From NCBI RefSeq assembly GCF_019890675.1, contig NZ_JAIOAA010000003.1, positions 372,001 through 436,000 of the forward strand: DNA of 64,000 nt, read 5' to 3'. The stretch's first letter is position 1. The number at the start of each line of letters is the position of its first letter. The notes beneath the pieces were generated by a model. The model searched no databases, was not told the DNA's origin, and saw only the letters and a list, made by a program, of their open reading frames with translations. The translations under genes and the position numbers were made by a program. Below, in pieces: positions 33,476 to 39,226 of this stretch. The DNA comes from Micromonospora sp. PLK6-60. Lineage in GTDB: Bacteria; Actinomycetota; Actinomycetes; Mycobacteriales; Micromonosporaceae.

Positions 33476-33500
33476 AAGCCCAGGTCATCGACCTGGGCTT
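33476..33500 (-). terminator. Original chromosomal tRNA-Thr terminator, now cut off
   Basis: A perfect 11-bp stem, AAGCCCAGGTC / GACCTGGGCTT, with a 3-base loop. It lies just outside the left attachment repeat. Before integration it would have followed the tRNA-Thr gene, whose present terminator at 42991-43037 has the same CCCAGGTC/GACCTGGG core. Confidence 0.75.
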
Positions 33501-33506
33501 CATACC

Positions 33507-33546
33507 GAGCCGCCTGACGGAATCGAACCGTCGACCTACGCATTAC
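33507..33546. other. Left attachment site (copy of tRNA-Thr 3' half)
   Basis: Forty bases identical to 43043-43082, covering the acceptor, T-arm and variable region of tRNA-Thr up to the anticodon stem; identity then decays (one mismatch at 33547). No D-arm or 5' acceptor follows, so this is an attachment-site remnant and not a second tRNA. Confidence 0.92.
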
Positions 33547-33633
33547 AAGTCGGTCGCCGGCCCCTGTTCCGAGCGGCGCTGCTGTGGCTGACTGGATGCC
33601 CGGGTCCGTGATCGTCCGCCCATGCTCGCCGGC

Positions 33634-33655
33634 TTGGCTGCTCAATTGGCTGCTC
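33634..33655. repeat. Paired 10-bp direct repeats inside the left end
   Basis: TTGGCTGCTC occurs at 33634-33643 and 33646-33655, 12 bp apart. The same pair with the same spacing lies inside the right end at 42950-42971. These are good candidates for integrase arm-binding sites. Confidence 0.7.
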
Positions 33656-33695
33656 GCCTCATCGACGCCCTCTTGCGCATCGGCATAACCCGGTG

Positions 33696-34190
33696 CTAGT
33701 CCTTCACCGATGGGTAACGCACCTGGGCCATGGACCAGTTACCTAGACGGGCATCGTTCGTGGGCCGGTAGCGTGCGGTCAGGCGCCAAGCCGTATCGGT
33801 CAGGTCGGCAACGAACCTCGCGCCGAGACCGCCTTGATTGTCACCGACGTTGAACAGTGAACCGGCGATCCGCCGCCAGATCTCCGGCTTCTCTCCACCG
33901 AAGAACATGATCAGATAGGTGCAGAAGGTTGCGATCGTGTAGCCAGGGTTGTTCGCAGGCGCTGGATCTCGGCGGTAGTGGGCCAAGTGGCCCATCTTCT
34001 CGTAGATGTAGTGCAGGTCTACGCCGTTGGCCCTGGCAACGACTTCCCAGAAGTCTTGATCGTCTGGCCCTGGAAGCATCGCTAACAACCGGTACAGGTG
34101 GACATGGTCTGGATCTTGTGGCATCTGGTCAGGGTATGACCACAAGTGGGTGACGGCAGCCCCTAACCGCTTGCCCGCTACTGGCGGCAC
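33696..34190 (-). CDS. Island-encoded protein of unknown function
   Basis: A 164-residue frame from GTG 34190; ATG 34124 would give 142 residues. It is soluble and rich in aromatic residues: YRLLAMLPGPDDQDFWEVVARANGVDLHYIYEKMGHLAHYRRDPAP, then FCTYLIMFFGGEKPEIWRRIAGSLFNVGDNQGGLGARFVADL. I recognise no domain. It is transcribed toward the left end of the island and divergent from the Crp-type regulator, with 203 bp between starts. Codon use is less GC-biased than the flanking chromosome. Confidence 0.65.
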   Translation of the reverse strand: MPPVAGKRLGAAVTHLWSYPDQMPQDPDHVHLYRLLAMLPGPDDQDFWEVVARANGVDLHYIYEKMGHLAHYRRDPAPANNPGYTIATFCTYLIMFFGGEKPEIWRRIAGSLFNVGDNQGGLGARFVADLTDTAWRLTARYRPTNDARLGNWSMAQVRYPSVKD

Positions 34191-34393
34191 TCACCGTCGC
34201 AGCCGTCGTCCATCCCCGGTCCCGCCCTCTCGCTTACGAGCCGGTTGCAGTGAGAGCCGCGCGTCTGACCTTGGTCGCCGCCGTTGATGTAAATAGCTGC
34301 TGTCAGCTGCCCATGACGGAGAGCGACAACTCCGAGCTGTTGGCGCCTAGTCCTGCGCCTAGATTTACGTGTTGGCATGGGTAAAATCCGGGC

Positions 34394-35080
34394 GTGGTGG
34401 ACTCCCAGGTGGCTCAGCTTCGCGCGGCTCTCAGTAGAGACGAGATAGCTGAGCTGGAGCGGCTCGGGATCCCGGTTGACTTGGCGCCTGGAACTGTCCT
34501 TTTTGCCGAGGGCGACACCACCACCCACGCTGTGTTAATCAGACACGGCCAGGTCAAGGTGGTCTCTACTGGCCCACATGGCCAGGAAGTGGTACTAGCC
34601 ACCCGGGGGCCCGGCGAGGTCGTGGGCGAGATGGCCCCGCTCGACCACCGGCCCAGGTCGGCAACTGTGGTAGCCGTGACGCCTGTGCAAGCAGCAATCG
34701 TTAGCGACGACACCTTCAACGACTTCCTGGACACACACCCCCGCGTCATGCGATTCCTGCTTCAGCAGGTGGTCCAAAGGCTGCGCGACTCGGATCACGG
34801 CCGAGTGGATCTAGCTACCCTGACTGTCGCGGCCAGGGTGGCGGCGACGCTGCTGGAGCTTGCCGTCAGATCCCCGGCGTCGGCCCACTCTGAGGCCGAG
34901 AAGTACATGGTCCCCGACATCTCACAGACCGAGCTTGCGGGCTACGTGGGAGCCTCCCGTGAGGCAGTTGCCAAGGTTCTGAGGGATTTCCGGTCCAAGG
35001 GGATGATCACGACGGCCAGACGAGCCATCACGATCGATGATGCTGCTGCCCTCCGAGCCATATCCGCCGGCAGCACGTAA
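34394..35080 (+). CDS. Crp/Fnr-family transcriptional regulator
   Basis: A 228-residue protein from GTG 34394 (GTG 34397 also possible). Residues 20-130 are a cyclic-nucleotide-binding domain: PGTVLFAEGDTTTHAVLIRHGQVKVVS, LATRGPGEVVGEMAPLDHRPRSATVVAV, with the phosphate-cassette-like GEMAPLDHRPRSA (Glu and Arg-Ser retained). Residues 150-225 are a winged helix with ISQTELAGYVGASREAVAKVLRDFRSKGMI. It binds DNA in response to a cyclic nucleotide or analogue. The cyclase-like gene starts 95 bp downstream on the same strand, so signal maker and receptor appear paired. Confidence 0.9.
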   Translation: MVDSQVAQLRAALSRDEIAELERLGIPVDLAPGTVLFAEGDTTTHAVLIRHGQVKVVSTGPHGQEVVLATRGPGEVVGEMAPLDHRPRSATVVAVTPVQAAIVSDDTFNDFLDTHPRVMRFLLQQVVQRLRDSDHGRVDLATLTVAARVAATLLELAVRSPASAHSEAEKYMVPDISQTELAGYVGASREAVAKVLRDFRSKGMITTARRAITIDDAAALRAISAGST

Positions 35081-35095
35081 GAAGGCCACGGGTTT

Positions 35096-35132
35096 TGGTA
35101 CTTCTTCACACTAGTAAGGGGTCGTAGTACCA
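35096..35132. promoter_or_regulatory. Inverted repeat before the cyclase-like gene
   Basis: TGGTACT (35096-35102) and AGTACCA (35126-35132) are perfect inverted half-sites 23 bp apart, in the 95-bp gap between the Crp-type and cyclase-like genes. It is a possible regulator site or promoter-proximal stem. Confidence 0.4.
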
Positions 35133-35175
35133 TTGGGGTCCCGGTGTCCTGCCGGCCACCGGAGGGAGGGACCCC

Positions 35176-35769
35176 ATGTACAAGCGCGGCACCTACACGA
35201 TCTTTGGCCTGGACATCGAGGAGTTTCATCGCGAGGACCGCGACCTCGCGACACAAGAAGCCCTGCGGGCCGAGCTGATGCACATCCTCGACAGGGCGCT
35301 TGAAGACGGCGGCCTGCACTCCGCTGCGGACATCCTCGATCGTGGCGACGGGGCTCTCGTAATCATGTCGTGCAGACCCCTGGAGGTACTGACGCAGGTC
35401 GTACCGCGCCTGACGTCGCTTCTCGATGACTACAACCGTGGTCGGCCCTCTCGCCTGGTCCTGCGGCTCCGCCTCGCCCTTCATGTGGGGTTGACGTCCT
35501 ACGACGGGCGAGGGTATATCGGGCGAGATCTGACCTTTGCCGTTCGCATGCTCGGCTCGGAAACCATGCGGCGCCAGCTTGCGACCACCACTCGGCCGAT
35601 CGTGCTGGCAGTGTCCGACCAGGTGCGAGACCTCGCGGAGACAGCAAGATCGGAGGGGCCAGAGTCGCTCCCCAAGTTTGGCTCGCTCGAGTTCAAGAAC
35701 AAGGAGACACAGGCGACAGCCTGGACCGCCCAGTTGGGGCGATCGGTTCCCGCCTGGAGGGCCGCGTGA
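35176..35769 (+). CDS. Small class III nucleotidyl-cyclase-like protein
   Basis: A 197-residue protein from ATG 35176 (GGAGGGAGG upstream). It is a single cyclase homology domain: the first metal Asp D13 in IFGLDIEEF, the second metal Asp D58 in LDRGDGALVIM, and RLRLALHVGLTSYDGRGYIGRDLTFAVRML. In canonical enzymes this last segment carries the transition-state Asn and Arg; here R124 is kept but the Asn position is T120. So metal binding is plausible while catalysis or substrate choice may be altered. There are no fused sensor or effector domains. The pairing with a Crp-type protein in one unit suggests a private cyclic-nucleotide circuit. Confidence 0.72.
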   Translation: MYKRGTYTIFGLDIEEFHREDRDLATQEALRAELMHILDRALEDGGLHSAADILDRGDGALVIMSCRPLEVLTQVVPRLTSLLDDYNRGRPSRLVLRLRLALHVGLTSYDGRGYIGRDLTFAVRMLGSETMRRQLATTTRPIVLAVSDQVRDLAETARSEGPESLPKFGSLEFKNKETQATAWTAQLGRSVPAWRAA

Positions 35770-36096
35770 TCTTCTCCGCCCAGCGCGTCTCGCGCCCAAA
35801 CAAGATCACATGCGGCACGCCCTGTCGCTCTGGGTGGCAGGGCAAACACTCAATGCTACGCCTCAGAAGGTGACAGGCGTCTCAGACACGCCGACGGGTG
35901 TCGAAGACAGGACAGACGTAGCCCGCTGGTAGTCTCACGTTCATCGGTAATCACAGTTAAAACATAGGAGGGCTGACGAAGGGGCAGGTCAAAGCGCACT
36001 TGTAGCCGCAGGTGCAGACCGATGAGGCCCCTCAGCCACAACCTGGTGCCGTCACTTACGACAGCCGGCCATCTCAGAGAACGATCAGGAGACGCG
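35770..36096. other. Intergenic region before the basic-protein gene
   Basis: 327 bp without a convincing gene. It contains AATCACAGTTAAAACATAGGAGGG near 35950-35972, an A/T-rich promoter-like stretch ending in a strong Shine-Dalgarno sequence. That site is followed by CTGACGAAG and a ten-codon frame ending at TAG (36003-36005), a possible leader peptide. The first copy of the 36-bp direct repeat (36045-36080) ends 16 bp before the start codon. Confidence 0.5.
36045..36080 (+). repeat. Long direct repeat, copy 1 (leader of basic-protein gene)
   Basis: GGTGCCGTCACTTAC, then CAGCCGGCCATCTCA. It recurs with about four changes at 36746-36780, on the other side of the basic-protein gene. Confidence 0.8.
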
Positions 36097-36633
36097 ATGA
36101 AGCACCTCCAGTACTCGGGCGACGAGCCCACCCCCACCAACGCTCGCCTCTTCAGCCCGGTTTCGATCCCGATGCAGGCGCGCAACGTCCAGCCGGACGG
36201 GACCAAGGAGCGAACCCCTCGTCGAACGAAGAAGGCGAACAAGCGGCGCTCCCCCGCCGCGGGCATGCCGGCGGTGAACCCGAGCGACCCGGCCACTCCC
36301 AACCAGGCCAAGAAGGACCCCAACCGGCGCCGCTCCACGTCCTGCAAGCCGGCGGCGAACCCGAGCAACCCGGCCACTCCCAACCAGGCCAAGAAGGAGC
36401 CCAACCGGCGCCGCTCCGTCCAGGGCGCCCCCGAGCAGAAGCGGGCCACTCGCTCAGAAGAGTCGCCTAGCCGACACGCTCGCCGCAGCGGCAAGCAGCG
36501 GAGCCAGCCGGAGCGCGAGCTCGAACGGCGGCAGAAGAACCGGAAGTCTTTCCCGCACGGCCTCGTGCTCCGCTACTTGACGGTCGGGGTTCCCCTGCTG
36601 GGCGGTCTCGCGGCGGTGCTGCGCGCCTGCTGA
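36097..36633 (+). CDS. Highly basic repeat protein with C-terminal membrane anchor
   Basis: A 178-residue protein; ATG 36097 follows CAGGAG. Residues 30-155 are dominated by Lys, Arg, Pro and Asn, with two copies of a 27-residue unit (NPSDPATPNQAKKDPNRRRS and NPSNPATPNQAKKEPNRRRS; DNA 36268-36348 and 36349-36418). The end, LRYLTVGVPLLGGLAAVLRAC, is a single hydrophobic segment with a terminal cysteine, so the protein looks tail-anchored with a positively charged body facing the cytoplasm. I know no family. It follows the Crp/cyclase pair on the same strand and could be its output, but this is only positional inference. Confidence 0.6.
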   Translation: MKHLQYSGDEPTPTNARLFSPVSIPMQARNVQPDGTKERTPRRTKKANKRRSPAAGMPAVNPSDPATPNQAKKDPNRRRSTSCKPAANPSNPATPNQAKKEPNRRRSVQGAPEQKRATRSEESPSRHARRSGKQRSQPERELERRQKNRKSFPHGLVLRYLTVGVPLLGGLAAVLRAC

Positions 36634-36727
36634 CAACGCGTCCGAGGTGGGCTGGCGAGGGCCTGGTCCACCTCGGCGCCCAGCATCGGCACTGGCCAGG
36701 ACCCAATCCCATCACTTTACGCGTAAC

Positions 36728-36751
36728 GGCACCCGGTAGCCGCCGGGTGCC
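36728..36751. terminator. Hairpin after the basic-protein gene
   Basis: A 9-bp perfect stem, GGCACCCGG / CCGGGTGCC, with loop TAGCCG, partly overlapping the second long direct repeat. Possible terminator or leader structure. Confidence 0.55.
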
Positions 36752-36780
36752 GTCACTTACTCCAGCCGGCCATCTCAAGA
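36746..36780 (+). repeat. Long direct repeat, copy 2
   Basis: It matches 36045-36080 (GGTGCCGTCACTTAC, CAGCCGGCCATCTCA). No start codon with a long frame follows closely here, unlike copy 1, so this may be a duplicated leader or a recombination scar. Confidence 0.8.
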
Positions 36781-36943
36781 GCGAGCTAGGAGCTGTGCCC
36801 AAGGCTACCTGCGCCTTTTTGTAGGGATGGGCAGATTATAGTGAGAGTTTCGACACGCGGTAGTGCGCAAGTTTCATATGGCGAAACTTTTGAATGAGAT
36901 CACAGCCGACCCTGCCGTCTGAGGTGCACGTCTCGCCGAGAGG

Positions 36944-36963
36944 TCAAGTATTCAGATACTTGA
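36944..36963. promoter_or_regulatory. Perfect 20-bp palindrome, putative operator
   Basis: TCAAGTAT-TCAG-ATACTTGA, 8-bp arms around a 4-base centre, 49 bp before the start of the first gene of the XRE/SecB-like module. Its size and position fit an autoregulatory operator for the XRE protein. Confidence 0.7.
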
Positions 36964-37012
36964 AGTTCCACTATGGTGTCTGCAACGGGCCGTTACCTGG
37001 AGGTCGCATACG

Positions 37013-37363
37013 GTGTTGCGCCCTTGGAGCTGCTACGAGCCTCCACCTCCGCATCAGTCGCTCAAAGGTGAGCTACATGACTTAGGCCCTGACGCACGAG
37101 GCGGCTTTGTTGATCTCGTGCGTGCCTACATGTTCGAAGACCTCCGCGAGGGGGACGAAGTAGAGCACCCGATCCACGTGTACTGGCTCACAGGCAGGAC
37201 CAGGACCTACGGCGTGCTCTACGCCACAGCGCACCGAAGTCGACTGGCGGCATGGGGACTTCGCGCGTTTGCGGCGGTCCAACGAGGAGAAGTTCCTCAT
37301 CGGGAACTAGAGATAGCGCAAGATCGACTGACCGAGTGGCTGATCCGCTCCAGGGAGAGGTGA
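37013..37363 (+). CDS. Small orphan protein, candidate toxin of the chaperone-linked module
   Basis: A 116-residue protein. GTG 37013 is preferred because GGAGGT lies at 37000-37005. The likely core is residues 30-116: GFVDLVRAYMFEDLREGDEVEHPIHVYWLTGRTRTYGVLYATAHRSRLAAWGLRAFAAVQRG, ending in a charged helix (RLTEWLIRSRER). It does not look like RelE/HigB, MazF or PIN toxins, and I recognise no family. It is the first gene after a perfect palindrome and is followed by an XRE regulator and a SecB-like chaperone. That is the gene order of toxin-antitoxin-chaperone operons (toxin, antitoxin, chaperone), so a toxin role is inferred from order only. Confidence 0.6.
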   Translation: MLRPWSCYEPPPPHQSLKGELHDLGPDARGGFVDLVRAYMFEDLREGDEVEHPIHVYWLTGRTRTYGVLYATAHRSRLAAWGLRAFAAVQRGEVPHRELEIAQDRLTEWLIRSRER

Positions 37364-37411
37364 GTTAAGTTTGATGGCGACCCCTTCCCCTAGGCGACCG
37401 ACGCCTGTCAT

Positions 37412-37429
37412 CATCGGTGTTAACCGATG
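37412..37429. promoter_or_regulatory. Perfect 18-bp palindrome before the XRE gene
   Basis: CATCGGT-GTTA-ACCGATG, 7-bp arms with a 4-base centre, 42 bp upstream of the XRE start. Its geometry is like the palindrome at 36944-36963, but the sequence differs. It could be a second operator or an RNA hairpin adjusting antitoxin translation. Confidence 0.6.
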
Positions 37430-37471
37430 CCGGCTCGGGGTCCAGGCGAGCTGGGACGGAGGAGACTCACG

Positions 37472-38110
37472 ATGACCAACAACGAGGGCCACCGGGACAG
37501 AGACGTCTCCAAGCGCAGCGCCCGCCGGCGGGCCGACCTGTTCGAACAAGCGTTGGCATTGCAGGAGGCGCTTGATCGCGAGCTGCTGAACGATCCGGAC
37601 GCCCGCGCTGAGTACGAAGATGCGCGGCGCCGGCGAACGCTTTTCAAGACTTTTGCCTGGGCAAGACGTTACAAGCAGATGAGCCAGGCAGATATCGCGC
37701 GGATCATGGAAACGTCGCAGTCGGCGATCTCCGACATTGAACAGGGCCAGAAGGATCCGCGTCTCTCGACTCTTCAGCGGCTCGCTAGAGCTCTGGGCTT
37801 TGAGCTTCGTGTTCACCTCTCAATGGGGCCGTGGGTAATTTTGTACTCCTGGAAGGCCAGAGATTTAGCATACGGCACGTCTGCTCAAGAAATGCGTATC
37901 ATGCACGAGGCGGATGACCTGTGGATTGCCGTGATTCAAAACCAGCGTGAGTCAGACGGCCATGAGCAAGACATCTCAGTCCGCCGCCTTAATGTTGAGC
38001 CTGTCTCAGTGCGGGCGCCAGGCGAGGACAACTTTCTTACGAGAGGCGACTTGGACCAGCTTTGCCTAAGCCATTCCCCCATGTCTGCGCTACCCTCCGT
38101 TGCTGGCTGA
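37472..38110 (+). CDS. XRE-family regulator with C-terminal extension (antitoxin-like)
   Basis: A 212-residue protein; ATG 37472 follows GACGGAGGAG. Residues 20-55 are a charged helix (ALDRELLNDPDARAEYEDA) of the kind found in HigA-type antitoxins. Residues 58-115 form the helix-turn-helix: FAWARRYKQMSQADIARIMETSQSAISDIEQGQKDPRLSTLQRLARALGFEL. The last ~95 residues (VILYSWKARDLAYGTSAQEMR, DLWIAVIQNQRE, DNFLTRGDLDQLCLS) are unrelated to the DNA-binding part. In toxin-antitoxin-chaperone systems the antitoxin has such an extension that the SecB-like chaperone binds. The stop is one base before the SecB-like start. Confidence 0.85.
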   Translation: MTNNEGHRDRDVSKRSARRRADLFEQALALQEALDRELLNDPDARAEYEDARRRRTLFKTFAWARRYKQMSQADIARIMETSQSAISDIEQGQKDPRLSTLQRLARALGFELRVHLSMGPWVILYSWKARDLAYGTSAQEMRIMHEADDLWIAVIQNQRESDGHEQDISVRRLNVEPVSVRAPGEDNFLTRGDLDQLCLSHSPMSALPSVAG

Positions 38111-38111
38111 G

Positions 38112-38543
38112 ATGTCGAAGTCACCCGCCGATCGACCATCCGATGCGGACAAGGTAGCAAACGTCGCGTCGATCGTGGACCTTCGCCTTCGGAATATCGA
38201 AGGCGATTTGGTAACGCCTAGCCCTCGTTTGCCTCTCTCCGTTGAATCGGAGATTTTGCCAACCATGGTTCGCCTTGGCGACTCAGCAGCGGTTTATCAC
38301 GTAACGTACCAACTGCAGGCGCTTTCCGCAGACGGGAAGTCGGTAGCGTTTCGGGCAGCCTTGACTATGAGCGCGGTGTTCGACTTTAGCGACCCCTCAT
38401 TGACCGATGAAGAGTTGCAGAAATTCGGCATGGGAGGCGTTCTCGACCTCGTTCATCCCTACGTTCGTGAGCAAGTGCATAGTCTCACTGCGCGCATGGG
38501 TCTTCCTCCCCTCCTGCTAGATGTAAAGGCTCCGAGTCCCTAG
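38112..38543 (+). CDS. SecB-like chaperone
   Basis: A 143-residue protein from ATG 38112, directly after the XRE stop (ATGTCG after TGAG). The pattern follows SecB: VYHVTYQLQAL and FRAALTMSAVFDF are the paired beta strands, and HPYVREQVHSLTARMGLPPLLLDVKAP (113-139) is the long helix with the conserved PP-L end. Gram-positive actinomycetes have no outer membrane and normally no SecB for export; the known actinobacterial homologue type is the chaperone of chaperone-addicted toxin-antitoxin operons (Rv1957 of M. tuberculosis). Its position after an XRE gene with a C-terminal extension fits that role. Confidence 0.78.
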   Translation: MSKSPADRPSDADKVANVASIVDLRLRNIEGDLVTPSPRLPLSVESEILPTMVRLGDSAAVYHVTYQLQALSADGKSVAFRAALTMSAVFDFSDPSLTDEELQKFGMGGVLDLVHPYVREQVHSLTARMGLPPLLLDVKAPSP

Positions 38544-39226
38544 AGGCGAATTTTGCTTTCCGCACGATGGGCTGCTGCCCGGCCGCGATGGCAATTGGTT
38601 TTTCGTGAGGAGGCGCGTCGTCAGCTGCTGGCCCTGCCATCTCGGTGTTTCTATCGATCCAGGGCGCCGTTTGATGCCGTTCGCCGGCGGAGCTTGACCC
38701 CGGGGCGCAGCGCCTGCTGCAAACGGCTGGCCGCACCTCACCTAGCCGGAGCGAGATAGGGCGCCGAGACACCCACCGTCATCAATGAGGTCGGCTATCG
38801 TGCCCACTGGACGGCGAAGCGGCCGCCAGGATCATCGGGCTACTCGCCGTGCTGGCCATTTTCAGGCGGCTAGCGCAGGGCGGTGCGATCCCGCCCCGAG
38901 TCGAGCAGTCCCACGCCCGGCCCAGCCGGTGGGGCGGAGGTAGTCGGCAGGCCGGGGCTGCCCTGAACATCGGACGGATCGGCCGGCTGACTAGGGCGAG
39001 AGTTGTTGTTGCCTTACGTCGGCTGACAGCCCTTGCCGGCCTCAGTTGTGCCCGGCGTGTGCCCGATGATCTTGCTGGCTCGTCTTCCATGAATTCCCGG
39101 GTCGCTCCGCCACCTACTCCTTTCGGCCACGGCATCTGTCCGAAAGCCGACGAAGGTGCTGATCCTGCTTGCAGCCTGCGACCTGCTGTCGGACCATACG
39201 GCTTCGCGCTGGAGGCGGGGGTTGCC
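38544..39226. other. 683-bp region without a convincing gene
   Basis: Frames here have scattered codon use and no ribosome binding sites. The frame of the exonuclease gene stays open back to 38849, but the translated stretch is Arg/Pro-rich and unlike a domain. A short frame at 38553 (WQLVFREEARRQLLALP) faintly recalls a RelE-type start but stops matching after 20 residues; it could be a relic. Nothing else is supported. Confidence 0.5.

Larger units (their letters stand above)
36634..37012. other. 379-bp intergenic region with several regulatory-looking motifs
   Basis: No gene is seen. It holds the hairpin at 36728-36751, the second direct repeat at 36746-36780, an AAGTTTC/GAAACTT inverted repeat at 36869-36889 and the perfect 20-bp palindrome at 36944-36963. 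The GGAGGT site of the next gene is at 37000-37005. Confidence 0.6.

Noticed and set aside
33507..33550. A second tRNA-Thr gene
   Set aside because: Only the 3' half is present; the D-arm and 5' acceptor strand are missing and identity ends at the anticodon. It is an attachment-site copy.
34394..36633. Calling the cassette a Pycsar defence system
   Set aside because: Pycsar effectors (PycTIR, PycTM) are not recognisable; the receptor here is a DNA-binding Crp-type protein. Only a loose analogy is justified.
38553..38759. A RelE-like toxin gene after the SecB-like gene
   Set aside because: Only about 20 residues faintly resemble a RelE start, there is no ribosome binding site, and the rest is Arg/Ser-rich noise. 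At most a relic.
38849..39226. N-terminal extension of the exonuclease protein
   Set aside because: The frame is open but has no domain-like sequence, and a good GGAGG site precedes GTG 39227.
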